Shown here piece by piece: positions 33,588-42,610 of a stretch of DNA of 64,000 nucleotides. Positions within the stretch are counted from its first letter, which is position 1. The number at the start of each line of letters is the position of its first letter. The DNA comes from Planosporangium spinosum. GTDB taxonomy: Bacteria > Actinomycetota > Actinomycetes > Mycobacteriales > Micromonosporaceae. The notes beneath the pieces were generated by a model. The model had not been told where the DNA came from and made no database searches. It worked only from the letters and a program-made list of their open reading frames with translations. The stretch lies in contig NZ_JBLYUB010000023.1 in the NCBI RefSeq assembly GCF_049999945.1, positions 45,786 through 109,785 of the forward strand, given 5' to 3'. A program made the position numbers and the translations under genes.

Positions 33588-34763
33588 CTACCCCACCCGC
33601 ATCGGTTGGACCGCGAGCATGCACGCGTCGTCGGTGGGGTTGCGTCGGTGCAGCCGGTCCAGGATGGAGGTCAGCCGGTCCGCGCGCGGTGCCCGTACGC
33701 CCTCGGCGACCTCGCGGGCCAGGTCCCGGACGCCTTCGTCGATGCCGTGGCCGCGCTGCTCGATCAGCCCGTCGGTGTACATCAGCACCACGTCGTCCGG
33801 GCCCAGCCGGACCGAGGCGTGCTCGTAGACCGCCTCCGGGTACACGCCCAGCAGGATGCCCGCCGGCTCGTACCGGGTGTCCACCCGGTCGGGCCCGGCC
33901 ACCATGATCGGTGGATGGCCGGCCCGGGCCCACCGCAGCTCGCCGGTGCGTGGCCGGTACCGGGCGACCACCGCGGTCGCGGTCGCGTAGCCACCCTGCC
34001 GGCACAGCAGCGTGTTGAGGGCCGCGAGCACCTCACCCGGTTCGTGGCCGGCGACGGCGTACGCGGCGGCGGCGTGGCGCAGCGCGATCATCGGTGGCGC
34101 CGCGGCCAGACCGTGCCCGACGACGTCGCCGACGGCGAACACGACGTCGCCGTCGGCCAGCGGAAGGGCCAGGTACCAGTCGCCGCCGACGTCGGTGCCG
34201 ACGTCGGTGCCGTCGTCCGCGGCGAGGTAGCGCACCGCGACCCGCGTGCCGTTCACGTCCGTGACGGTCGTCGGTACCGGCAGGATCACCTGCTGGAGCT
34301 GGTCGTTGAGCTCGCGCTGCTGGGCGAGCGCGCGTTGCTGGGCGACGACCGTACGGTGGCTGACGAGCAGCCGGTCGCGGACCCGATTGAGCTCGGTGAG
34401 GTCGTTGACGACCGCGTACAGGGTCCGCTGTCCGGGCTGTAGCTCGAAGGTGGCCCGCACCGGTCTGGCCCGGTCCGCGGCCCGCATCAGGTACTCGACG
34501 TCGACGGGTGTGCCGTTGTCGAGGAGCCGGTCGACGGCCGCCGTCAGCCGGCCCCGGTCGTCGGGCGCGGCGAGGTCGAGGAAGACCGGCAGCGCGAGCG
34601 CTCCGTCGGCGCGGCGCCGACCGGTCAGCCGGTACAGCCGCTCGGACCACTCGACCCGGTCGGTCCCCAGGTACCAGGCTCCCCAGCCCAGGCCCTGGCC
34701 GGCCGCGCCGGTTCCGGGGTCGATCGCCACGGCGCCGCGCGCACCAGCGCGGATGTCCTCCAT
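33588..34763 (-). CDS. PAS-PP2C (SpoIIE/RsbU-type) serine phosphatase
   Basis: A 391-residue protein with a PAS-like sensor domain (about 25-128), a short coiled coil (about 135-158, RTVVAQQRALAQQRELNDQ) ending in ILPVPTT, and a PP2C domain. The metal-binding Asp are in GGDWYLALPLADGD (D195) and VGDVVGHG (D213); YTDGLIEQRG is the C-terminal metal motif. RsbU-type phosphatases dephosphorylate anti-anti-sigma factors in stress pathways. No anti-sigma or STAS gene lies nearby, so the target is unknown. Its position between paralogous LAL regulators suggests one signalling module. Confidence 0.92.
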   Translation of the reverse strand: MEDIRAGARGAVAIDPGTGAAGQGLGWGAWYLGTDRVEWSERLYRLTGRRRADGALALPVFLDLAAPDDRGRLTAAVDRLLDNGTPVDVEYLMRAADRARPVRATFELQPGQRTLYAVVNDLTELNRVRDRLLVSHRTVVAQQRALAQQRELNDQLQQVILPVPTTVTDVNGTRVAVRYLAADDGTDVGTDVGGDWYLALPLADGDVVFAVGDVVGHGLAAAPPMIALRHAAAAYAVAGHEPGEVLAALNTLLCRQGGYATATAVVARYRPRTGELRWARAGHPPIMVAGPDRVDTRYEPAGILLGVYPEAVYEHASVRLGPDDVVLMYTDGLIEQRGHGIDEGVRDLAREVAEGVRAPRADRLTSILDRLHRRNPTDDACMLAVQPMRVG

Positions 34764-34856
34764 CGCACCTCCCGTGCTGCGTCCGCTGACACACCATGGT
34801 TGGCGCGGTGTGGTGAGGCCGGCTCCCCCGAACCGGGTGATGTTCGGTCGCGGGCG

Positions 34857-34899
34857 CCCTCGCGCGGCACGACCACCCGGACGGGGTGCCGTGCGAGGG
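34857..34899 (-). terminator. Second hairpin after LAL regulator 2
   Basis: 14-bp arms (34857-34870 and 34886-34899) pair with one mismatch around a 15-nt loop. Confidence 0.5.
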
Positions 34900-34923
34900 C
34901 CCGTTCGGGGCAGGGAAGTACCC

Positions 34924-34949
34924 GTTCGGCCGGTGAAATACGGCCGAAC
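34924..34949 (-). terminator. Hairpin after LAL regulator 2
   Basis: GTTCGGCCG (34924-34932) and CGGCCGAAC (34941-34949) form a perfect 9-bp stem seven bases beyond the stop codon. Confidence 0.6.
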
Positions 34950-34955
34950 AGCCGG

Positions 34956-37604
34956 TCAGATCAGGCCCACCTCCTGTGCCCGGCGGATCGCGTCCCGGCG
35001 GCGGCCGACGCCCAGCTTGCGGTAGACGTTCTTGACGTGGGTCTTCACCGTATTGGCCGACACACACAGCAGGGACGCGATCTCGGTGGTGGACATCATG
35101 CTGCGCAGGTGGCGCAGGACGATGAGCTCCCGTTCGGTCAGTGGTTCGATGCCGGCCGGCCGCGCCGCCGCGGTGGCCGGCCGGTCGACGGCCACCGCGC
35201 CGGTGACGTCGGTGACGACGTTGGCGTAGCCGGTACCGGCGGTCAGGTGCGTCACCAGCAGGTCGCGTGCCAGCGGGGCGTTGACCAGGAACGGCTCGCG
35301 CAGGCCCGCGGCGTTGGCCAGGTGCAGCGCGCGCTCGACGACGCGGCCGGCGGCCAGCCGGTTGCCGAGGGCGCGCAGGGCCACGGCGTGCAGCAGACAC
35401 GCCTCCGCCGTGTACCGCGAGGTACCGGTGCCGGTGGCGTACGGGCCGACCGCCGCGGCGGCGGCCGACGCCTCGCCGGCCACCAGGTGCAGCCGGGCGC
35501 AGACGACCGCGGCCCACTCGGGGAGGGTGCCTTCCCTCGCGGCCGTGGCCGCCAGCCGGCCGGCGGTACGCGCATCCCCGAGCGCCAGGCGCAGCTCCGC
35601 CTCGACCAGGACAAGGGCGATGCCGCACGCGGGAGGCAGGCCGTCGACGCCGACGTCGACCGCGGCGGTCGCGAGGACCTCCAGTCCGCGCGCCGGTTCG
35701 CCGCGTAACAGGTGCAGTCGGGCCTGGGCGATCGCCGCGTTCGTCCAGACGGCCGGCTCGGGCTGTGCCATGCCGGCGGTGGCCTGATCGATGTGGTACG
35801 CGGCTTCGTCGAGACGGCCGCGGGCCAGACAGACGCTGCCGAGGATGATCCGGGCCCAGCCGACCTCGGCGACCTGGGTGGAGCCGGCGCGCGACACCGC
35901 GCCGAGGACGAGCTGGCAGGCGTGTACCGCCGAGCCGAGACGCCCCCTGGCCAGGTCGACGAGCGCCTGCTGGCGTAGGGCCGCGACGTACCCGCGGCCG
36001 GACCCGCTGCGGCGCGCCAGCGGCAGCGCCTCGCGGGCCGCCACCTCGGCCGCCTCCAGGTGGCCGAGGGCGAACTCGGCGTCCCCGGTCGCGGTCAGCG
36101 CCATGGCGCTGACCTCGTCGAGGACCCCCGCCGGCGCGCCTCGGACGCTCGCCAGCAGCCGGGCGGCGGCGGTCAGCGTGCGGTCGGCGTCCCAGGAGGT
36201 CCGCGCCTCGGCCAGCTGGGTGGCGTGGAGGATCGGGATCGTCGCCTCGTCCAGGTGTGGGCTGGACTCCGCCCGGCGCAGGAACGCGCGCATCCCGTCG
36301 AGGTCGCCGGCGTCGTGGTGGGCGACGGCGAACGCCAGCGCGAGCCGGGCGTCACCGGCGACCGCGTCGGGCGGCGCCGGCAGGGAGGTGAGCGGGCTGC
36401 CCCCGCCGTAGCCGGTCAGCAGTTCGCGCCAGTTCTGTACCAGTACCAGGATCGCTGCGTCCCAGTCACCGGCGGCGAGGCAGTGGCGCAGCGCCTCGGC
36501 CGGCAGGCCATTGCGCGCGTACCACCGGGCGGCCGCCGTGTGCAGCGCCGGTATCCGCTCCGGCGCCGACCGGCCCAGCTCGGCGTGCAGCGCCCGGCGC
36601 AGCAGTCGCCGGTACCGGTACCAGCCCTGCGCCCCGCCGCGGTAGACGACGAACGCGTTGGCCTGCTCCAGCTCGCCGAGCACCCGGGCGCCGTCGTGCC
36701 GGCCGGTCAGCGCCTCGACCAGGCCGGGGCAGACGTACTCGAGCACCGACGTGTAGAGCAGCGTCTCCCGCAGGTCGTCGGTGAGCCGGTGCAGGACCTC
36801 GCGGTCGAGGTAGTCGAGGAAGGCCCGGTCGCCCACGCCCAGATCCTCGACGACGCGGTCGGGCTCACCGTGCCACGACATCGCCCGCGCGGCGAGGGTC
36901 AGGCCGGCGGCCCAGCCCTCGGTGACGCCGAGCAGCGTGCGCACGGTCGCCCGCGGTACGTCGAGCTCGTGCCGGCGCAGCAGCGCGCACGCCTCGTCCG
37001 GGGTGAACGACAGCTGCTCGGTGCGGACCTCGGCGAGCTGTCCGGTGAGCCGCCACCGGTACAGCGGCAGGCGCGGCTCGCAGCGGGAGAGCATGACCAC
37101 CCGCAGGGCCGGTCCGCCCTGGTGCAGCAGCCGCTCGACGTTGGCGAGCACGGCCCGGTCACTGACCAGGTGGATGTCGTCGAGGACGAGGACCGTCGGG
37201 GCCACGGGGGCCGGCCGGTCCGGCATGGTGCCGTCGGCCTCGACGGGGAGGCCGGCCCGGTTCAGCGCCTCCACGACGTGCTGCCAGGCCCGGGGCCCGG
37301 CGGCGGTCTCGAAGCCGACCCAGGCGACCGGCCCGCCGGCACGGTCGGCGCGGATCCAGGAGCTGAGCAGGACGGTCTTGCCCCAGCCGGCCGGCGCCAC
37401 CACCAGGGTGACCGGGTGGCGCAGCGCGAGATCCAGCCGGTCGAGCAGGCGGGTACGGCGGACGTGGGTGGCCGGTAACGCCGGTACCAGGTACCGCGCG
37501 TCGGCCGGTGTCCACGACGCGGCGCCCGCGGGGGGCGGCCCGGTGATCGGGGATGCCGCCGGGTCGGCGGCGGGCGCGGTCGGCCCGGCCGGTGCGGGGG
37601 ACAT
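34956..37604 (-). CDS. LAL-type (MalT-like) LuxR regulator 2
   Basis: An 882-residue paralogue of regulator 1: STAND ATPase with Walker A APAGWGKT (about 70-77) and Walker B TVLVLDDIH, a TPR-like repeat region, and a C-terminal LuxR HTH (PLTERELIVLRHLRSMMSTT, EIASLLCVSANTVKTHVKNV). ATG 37604 is preferred because the codons further upstream lose the GC-rich third positions of real coding sequence; the frame stays open to a GTG at 37826. It is followed by two terminator hairpins. Ligand and targets unknown. Confidence 0.9.
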   Translation of the reverse strand: MSPAPAGPTAPAADPAASPITGPPPAGAASWTPADARYLVPALPATHVRRTRLLDRLDLALRHPVTLVVAPAGWGKTVLLSSWIRADRAGGPVAWVGFETAAGPRAWQHVVEALNRAGLPVEADGTMPDRPAPVAPTVLVLDDIHLVSDRAVLANVERLLHQGGPALRVVMLSRCEPRLPLYRWRLTGQLAEVRTEQLSFTPDEACALLRRHELDVPRATVRTLLGVTEGWAAGLTLAARAMSWHGEPDRVVEDLGVGDRAFLDYLDREVLHRLTDDLRETLLYTSVLEYVCPGLVEALTGRHDGARVLGELEQANAFVVYRGGAQGWYRYRRLLRRALHAELGRSAPERIPALHTAAARWYARNGLPAEALRHCLAAGDWDAAILVLVQNWRELLTGYGGGSPLTSLPAPPDAVAGDARLALAFAVAHHDAGDLDGMRAFLRRAESSPHLDEATIPILHATQLAEARTSWDADRTLTAAARLLASVRGAPAGVLDEVSAMALTATGDAEFALGHLEAAEVAAREALPLARRSGSGRGYVAALRQQALVDLARGRLGSAVHACQLVLGAVSRAGSTQVAEVGWARIILGSVCLARGRLDEAAYHIDQATAGMAQPEPAVWTNAAIAQARLHLLRGEPARGLEVLATAAVDVGVDGLPPACGIALVLVEAELRLALGDARTAGRLAATAAREGTLPEWAAVVCARLHLVAGEASAAAAAVGPYATGTGTSRYTAEACLLHAVALRALGNRLAAGRVVERALHLANAAGLREPFLVNAPLARDLLVTHLTAGTGYANVVTDVTGAVAVDRPATAAARPAGIEPLTERELIVLRHLRSMMSTTEIASLLCVSANTVKTHVKNVYRKLGVGRRRDAIRRAQEVGLI

Positions 37605-38547
37605 GGCCGGCTCGCCGTTGGTGGGCTTGGCCGGTCTTCGCCGGCCGCCCGGAGCGAGGACGTCACGAGGCGCCCGGCCGGCCCGGGGCGCGTTGAGCCG
37701 TCGTTGTGCGGGCAGTTCCGAGACGGCGGACAGGACGTGATTTGTGGAACGGCGGCCGTCCGGTCCCGTTTCCACGTGTGTCGCGGATATCGGCCCCCAC
37801 CTCCCCCCAATGGGACTGGTCACCACATACCCATGGTCAAGATACGGGTACGGAGTGCTCTCGGCCCGCGTTTCTTGCCCGGCCGCGCGGGCTTAAACGT
37901 CCGTCGCTACGGGTGAATGCCGGCGGCACGCCGTTAAGGTCTGCTAACTGTTTCGCCGGGCCGGTGGGTGATCCGGATTCCGGTATCGACGGTTGACTAC
38001 TGGCGGTATTTGAAGCGGTTCAATTGCGCGCAGTGAGTTAGGCAAATGGGAATCTTTATCCCAAAAGACGGCTGGGTCGATCGCGGAGGGTGAGGCGCCG
38101 GTGTCGCCGATCCGCGCCGGCTGAACTGCCGCGGAGGCCGACCGCCGGCCCCGCCGAGGCGCGCGCCGGTAACCAGGGGGGTGGTCGACCGCCTCGCGGT
38201 AACACTCAGGCGACTGTTCGTAATCACTTAGCGCGGCCCTGCCGATGGTGACGGATTACTTGAATCGTCCGAAATGAGCCACCAGACTTGCCGGATATAT
38301 CGGAAAGTCGCGGCGAGGATGCCGGCGGAAAACCGCGACACGCCAGCGAGGGTACCCTCGCTCCTCACGGCTTTCTCAAATGGCGAAAGACGGTCGCCCC
38401 GTCCCCGCACGTTTTGTCGGCGTCCATCGCGCCGGTAGCTGTGCGCCCGGTATTCGGCGCGATCACGCCCGTGCCGACCGCGGCGTCGACGCCGGTGCCG
38501 CGATCCGGCCGGCCCACGGTGGCCTCCGCGCAAAACCAAACGACCGT
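37605..38547. other. Long, less GC-rich intergenic region
   Basis: Between the divergent LAL regulator 2 and acyl-CoA dehydrogenase genes, about 940 bp hold no supported gene. From about 37840 to 38420 the sequence is clearly richer in A/T than its surroundings (TATTTGAAGCGGTTCAATTG near 38010, GGGAATCTTTATCCC near 38048, GGATATATCGG near 38294). It probably contains regulatory sites, or is recently acquired. Confidence 0.5.
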
Positions 38548-38553
38548 TAAGCT
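38548..38553 (+). promoter_or_regulatory. -10 box of the acyl-CoA dehydrogenase gene (leaderless)
   Basis: TAAGCT ends six bases before GTG 38560. Confidence 0.55.
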
Positions 38554-38559
38554 GACGGT

Positions 38560-39768
38560 GTGGTCAACGAGGACCACGGACGAACCTCACCCCACGGATC
38601 TGGTGACCACGTGAACGTGCACTCCCACGTCGAGCGCATCCTGCCCAGCGACGAGGCGTACGCGCTGCTCGACCTCACCCGTGAGCTGGCAGACCGCGAA
38701 CTCGCCCCCCGCGTCGACGACTTCGAGGCGCGCGGCGAGTTCCCGCGCGACCTGATGCGCACGCTCGGCCGCGCCGGCCTGCTCGGCCTGCCGTACCCCG
38801 AGGAGTACGGCGGCGGCGCCCAGCCGTACGAGGTGTACCTGCAGGTGATCGAGGAACTGGCCCGGCGGTGGCTGGCCGTGGCCGAAGGCGTGTCGGTGCA
38901 CACCCTGGCCTGCTACCCGGTGGCCGCCTTCGGTTCGGACGCCCAGCGCAAACGCTTCCTGCCCGAGATGCTCGGCGGCGAACTGCTCGGGGCGTACTGC
39001 CTGTCCGAGCCCGCCGGCGGCTCGGACGCGGCGGCGATGACGACGAAGGCGGTCCGCCGGGGCGACCGGTACGTGGTGACCGGTACCAAGGCGTGGATCA
39101 CCCACGCCGGGCACGCCGATTTCTACAACGTTTTCGGCCGCACCGGCGGCCCCGGCGCGGCCGGGGTGTCGTGCCTGCTGGCCGACGCGGCCACGCCCGG
39201 CGTCCTGCCGCAGGCGCGCGAGCGCACGATGGGCCTGCGCTCCTCGCCGGTGGCGCAGGTCGTGTTCGACGGGGCGGAGGTGCCGGCCGACCGCCTCCTC
39301 GGCGAGGAGAACGGCGGCTTCCGCATCGCGATGAGTGCCCTCGACGGCGGGCGCCTGGGCATCGGCGCGTGCGCGGTCGGGCTGGCGCAGGCGGCGCTGG
39401 ACTACGCGGTCGCGTACGCGCGGGAGCGCGAACAGTTCGGCCGGCCGATCGCGCAGTTCCAGGGGGTCGGCTTCCTGCTGGCCGACATGGCCACCCAGGT
39501 GTCGGCGGCCCGGGCGCTGGTGCTCGCCGCCGCCCGGCTGCGCGACGCCGGTCGCCCGTACGGCGCCGAGGCGGCCAAGGCCAAGCTGTTCGCCACCGAC
39601 ACGGCGATGCGGGTGACCACCGACGCCGTGCAGGTGCTCGGCGGGTACGGCTACGTCGCCGACCATCCGGTCGAGCGGTACATGCGGGAGGCGAAGGTGC
39701 TCCAGATCGTGGAGGGCACCAACCAGATCCAGCGACTGGTCATCTCCCGCGCGCTGACGAAAGACTGA
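38560..39768 (+). CDS. Acyl-CoA dehydrogenase
   Basis: A 402-residue flavoenzyme that oxidises an acyl-CoA to the 2-enoyl-CoA, passing electrons to ETF. AYCLSEPAGGSDAAAMTTKA is the FAD/substrate signature, and QVLGGYGYVADHPVERYMRE and VEGTNQIQRLVI the C-terminal one; E385 is the likely catalytic base. Length is typical; about 20 N-terminal residues before VERILPSDEAY are poorly conserved, but GTG 38560 is supported by its promoter. Chain-length specificity cannot be read from the sequence. It is followed by an Lrp gene that may sense an amino acid. Confidence 0.93.
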   Translation: MVNEDHGRTSPHGSGDHVNVHSHVERILPSDEAYALLDLTRELADRELAPRVDDFEARGEFPRDLMRTLGRAGLLGLPYPEEYGGGAQPYEVYLQVIEELARRWLAVAEGVSVHTLACYPVAAFGSDAQRKRFLPEMLGGELLGAYCLSEPAGGSDAAAMTTKAVRRGDRYVVTGTKAWITHAGHADFYNVFGRTGGPGAAGVSCLLADAATPGVLPQARERTMGLRSSPVAQVVFDGAEVPADRLLGEENGGFRIAMSALDGGRLGIGACAVGLAQAALDYAVAYAREREQFGRPIAQFQGVGFLLADMATQVSAARALVLAAARLRDAGRPYGAEAAKAKLFATDTAMRVTTDAVQVLGGYGYVADHPVERYMREAKVLQIVEGTNQIQRLVISRALTKD

Positions 39769-39869
39769 CCGCACCCGGACCGCCGGGCGGACCCGGGGAC
39801 GTGAGTGAAGCCACCGCCGGAGGGCGTGAGTGAAATACGGGACTCCGCCCTCCGGCCCGGCCGGCAGTG

Positions 39870-39875
39870 TAGTTT
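39870..39875 (+). promoter_or_regulatory. -10 box of the Lrp gene (leaderless)
   Basis: TAGTTT ends seven bases before GTG 39883 and decides between this start and the longer frame from 39805. Confidence 0.6.
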
Positions 39876-39882
39876 TCCGGGC

Positions 39883-40326
39883 GTGGAAGAGACCGATCGG
39901 GCCATTCTCGCCGCGCTCGCCGCAGACGGCCGGCAGTCCTACACCGACCTCGCCGACAAGGTCGGCCTGTCGGTGTCCGCGGTGCACCAGCGGGTACGCC
40001 GGCTCGAACAGCGCGGCGTGATCCGGGGCTACGCCGCCCGGCTGGACCACGAGGCGCTCGGTCTGCCGCTCACGGCGTTCGTGGCGATCCGGCCCATCGA
40101 CCCGTCGCAGCCCGACGACGCGCCGGACCGGCTCGCCGACCTGCCCGAGATCGAGGCGTGCTACTCGGTGGCCGGCGACGACTTCTACCTGTTGCTGGTG
40201 CGCTGCGCGAGCCCGGCCGACCTGGAGCGGCTGCTGCAGGACATCCGTAAGGCCGCGAACGTCGCCACCCGCACCACGGTCGTGCTGTCCACGCCGTACG
40301 AGGGCCGCCCGCCGCAGATCAGGTGA
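39883..40326 (+). CDS. Lrp/AsnC-family regulator
   Basis: A 147-residue feast/famine regulator: an AsnC-type winged helix at 1-55 (ETDRAILAALAADGRQSYTD, KVGLSVSAVHQRVRRLEQRG) and a RAM ligand-binding domain at about 65-140 (ACYSVAGDDFYLLLVRC). Such proteins bind amino acids as octamers. It converges on the histidine phosphatase gene (stops 9 nt apart) and lies 114 nt after the acyl-CoA dehydrogenase gene, a possible target. Confidence 0.93.
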   Translation: MEETDRAILAALAADGRQSYTDLADKVGLSVSAVHQRVRRLEQRGVIRGYAARLDHEALGLPLTAFVAIRPIDPSQPDDAPDRLADLPEIEACYSVAGDDFYLLLVRCASPADLERLLQDIRKAANVATRTTVVLSTPYEGRPPQIR

Positions 40327-40335
40327 CCGGGCGGG

Positions 40336-40908
40336 TCAGTCGACCGGGTTGTTCCAGCGGGTGATCACCCGCTGTTCCCGTTCGAAGCCGAGCACCGACA
40401 GGGTCCCGGTGTCCAGCCGCAGCAGCCCGCCGGCCGACGGGGGCAGGCCGATCCAGCGGGCACCCAGTACCCGCAGCGCGTGCCCGTGCGCCACCACGGC
40501 CACGTCACCGTCGACCAGCAGCGGCCGGATCCGGTCGATCGCCCGGTCGAGGCGCTCGCCGACCTGCTGCGGAGACTCGCCACCGGGGCTGCCGTCGGTC
40601 CACAGCGTCCAACCCGGCCGGGACTGGCGGATCTCGTGCGTGGTCACCCCCTCGTACTCGCCGTAGTCCCACTCGGCCAGATCCTCGTCGACGGCGGTGA
40701 CCGTGAGGCCGGCGAGCTCCGCGGTGCGCAGCGCGCGCTGTCGGGGGCTGGCGAGCACGGCCACGAACCGGCGACCGGCCAGCATCCGGGCCAGCGCCTT
40801 CGCCTGCCGCTCACCCTCGGAGGTCAGCGGCAGGTCGGTGTACGAGGTGTGCCGGTGCGACCGGCTCCACTCGGTCTGCCCGTGGCGGACCAGAACGATC
40901 TCTCCCAT
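40336..40908 (-). CDS. Histidine phosphatase family protein
   Basis: A 190-residue phosphoglycerate-mutase-like phosphatase. VLVRHGQTEWS carries the catalytic His that is phosphorylated, SPRQRALRTAEL the phosphate pocket, WDYGEYEG the acid, and VVAHGHALRVL the second His. It is a small acid phosphatase of unknown substrate. ATG 40908 starts the conserved region directly; the frame is open further upstream but this part is not conserved. Confidence 0.93.
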   Translation of the reverse strand: MGEIVLVRHGQTEWSRSHRHTSYTDLPLTSEGERQAKALARMLAGRRFVAVLASPRQRALRTAELAGLTVTAVDEDLAEWDYGEYEGVTTHEIRQSRPGWTLWTDGSPGGESPQQVGERLDRAIDRIRPLLVDGDVAVVAHGHALRVLGARWIGLPPSAGGLLRLDTGTLSVLGFEREQRVITRWNNPVD

Positions 40909-40975
40909 CGGCCCATCATCCCTGGCCGGACCTGCCGCGCCCGATCGTGGGTCGGCGCCGTGGGTCGGCGCGGCG

Positions 40976-40981
40976 TACGGT
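40976..40981 (+). promoter_or_regulatory. -10 box of the DUF885 gene (leaderless)
   Basis: TACGGT ends six bases before ATG 40988. Confidence 0.55.
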
Positions 40982-40987
40982 TTCCCG

Positions 40988-42610
40988 ATGGCTGATCCGA
41001 TCTTCGCGCTCGCCGACGGGTACGTCACCGCGTCCGCGGCGCTGGACCCGGTGGCGGCGACCTACCAGGGCATCGCCGGCCACGACCACGCCGGTACCGA
41101 CTACGGCCCGGATGGTGCCGCCGCGCGCGCCGACCTCATCCGGGACACCCTGCGCCGGCTCGCGGCGACTCCGGGTGGCGACCGGCTCGCCGCCAGTCAC
41201 CTGCGCGAGCGCCTCGAGGCGCGGCTGGCCTGGTACGACAGCGACGAGTGGATGCGTGACCTGGCCGCCGCGTTCGGCCGGGTACAGGCCGTCCGGGAGA
41301 GCGTCGACCTGGTGCGTCGCGACGGCCCGGACGGCTGGCAGCCGGTGGTCGCCCGGCTGGCCGCGGTCCCGGCGATGCTGGCGAGCTGGCGCGAGAGCCT
41401 GTCGCTCGGGCTGTCCCGCGGCCTGCCCGCGGCCCGCCGGCAGGCCGTCGAGACCGCGGATGCGGCCGCCGCCTACGCCGCCGGTACCCATGACGCCCTC
41501 GTCGCCGCGTACGGTACCGGGCCGCTGCGGGACGACCTGGCCGCCGCCGCGGCGGCCGCGCACGCCGCCTACCGCCAGACCGCGACGTACCTGCGCGGCG
41601 GCTACGTGCCGGCGGCGGCCGACGGTGACGGCGTCGGGCCCGACCGGCACCGCGTCTTCAGCCGGCTCTCGCTGGGCGCCGACATCGACGCCCGGGAGGC
41701 GTACGAGTGGGGCTGGGCGGAGCTGCACCGGATTGAGGACGAGCTGGCCGCGGAGGCCGGCGGGCGCCCGCTCGACGAGGTCGAGGCGGCGCTGGACGCC
41801 ACCGAGTACGTGGACGGCCCGGATGCGTACCGGGCCTGGCTGCAGGACGAGCACGACGCCGCGATCGCGCGCGCCGACGGCGTCCACTTCGACATCCACC
41901 CGGATCTGCGCCGGGTCGAGGTCGTCCTGGCACCCGCGTCGAACGTGGTGTCCGTGTACTACACCGGGCCGAGCGAGGACCTGGTCCGCCCCGGGCGCAC
42001 CTGGTGGTCGGTCGGCGGTCGCGAGCGGTTCAGCGTGTGGCAGGAACTGACCACCGCCTTCCACGAGGGCGTACCCGGCCACCACCTCCAGATCGGCCAG
42101 AGCCGCGTGGCCGGCGACCGGCTGTCGCGCTTCAGCCGGTTCAACGGGGTCAGCGGCCACAGCGAAGGCTGGGCCCTGTACGCGGAGCGCCTCGCCGACG
42201 AGCTCGGCTGGTACGACCGGCCGGGCACCCGGCTGGGCATGCTCAAGGACTCGGCGCTGCGGGCCGCGCGGGTCGTGATCGACATCGGACTGCACCTGGA
42301 CCTGCCGCTGCCCGCCGCGGAGGCGCGCCGGCACGGCCCGCGTTGGACGTTCGAGGTGGCCGAGGCGGTGCTGCGCGAGCGCGGACGGTGCGCCGAGCAC
42401 CGGGTCCGCAGCGAGATCATCCGCTACTGCGGCTGGCCGGCCCAGGCGACGGCGTACAAGCTGGGCGAGCGGGTCTGGCTCGCCGCGCGCGACGAGGCGC
42501 GGGCGCGGCAGGGCGCCGGCTTCGACCTCAAGCGCTGGCACACGGAGGCGATCGGGCTCGGGCCGCTCGGTCTGGACACGTTCGCCGACGCGCTGCGGGA
42601 GCGCGGATGA
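40988..42610 (+). CDS. DUF885 family protein (putative metallopeptidase)
   Basis: A 540-residue, mostly helical protein with the zinc site HEGVPGHHLQ (H359, E360, with further His) and a downstream SGHSEGWALYAE helix that would supply the third ligand. DUF885 proteins are related to M32/M3-like peptidases; no signal peptide is visible, so it should act in the cytoplasm. The end overlaps the next gene (ATGA at 42607). Confidence 0.9.
   Translation: MADPIFALADGYVTASAALDPVAATYQGIAGHDHAGTDYGPDGAAARADLIRDTLRRLAATPGGDRLAASHLRERLEARLAWYDSDEWMRDLAAAFGRVQAVRESVDLVRRDGPDGWQPVVARLAAVPAMLASWRESLSLGLSRGLPAARRQAVETADAAAAYAAGTHDALVAAYGTGPLRDDLAAAAAAAHAAYRQTATYLRGGYVPAAADGDGVGPDRHRVFSRLSLGADIDAREAYEWGWAELHRIEDELAAEAGGRPLDEVEAALDATEYVDGPDAYRAWLQDEHDAAIARADGVHFDIHPDLRRVEVVLAPASNVVSVYYTGPSEDLVRPGRTWWSVGGRERFSVWQELTTAFHEGVPGHHLQIGQSRVAGDRLSRFSRFNGVSGHSEGWALYAERLADELGWYDRPGTRLGMLKDSALRAARVVIDIGLHLDLPLPAAEARRHGPRWTFEVAEAVLRERGRCAEHRVRSEIIRYCGWPAQATAYKLGERVWLAARDEARARQGAGFDLKRWHTEAIGLGPLGLDTFADALRERG

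Noticed and set aside
37997..38539. Two small minus-strand frames in the A/T-rich spacer
   Set aside because: Neither has a ribosome site, coding bias or a family resemblance.
38560..39768. Acyl-CoA dehydrogenase as part of the lysine pathway
   Set aside because: It lies about 9 kb from the kam genes with unrelated genes between, and its substrate cannot be read from sequence.
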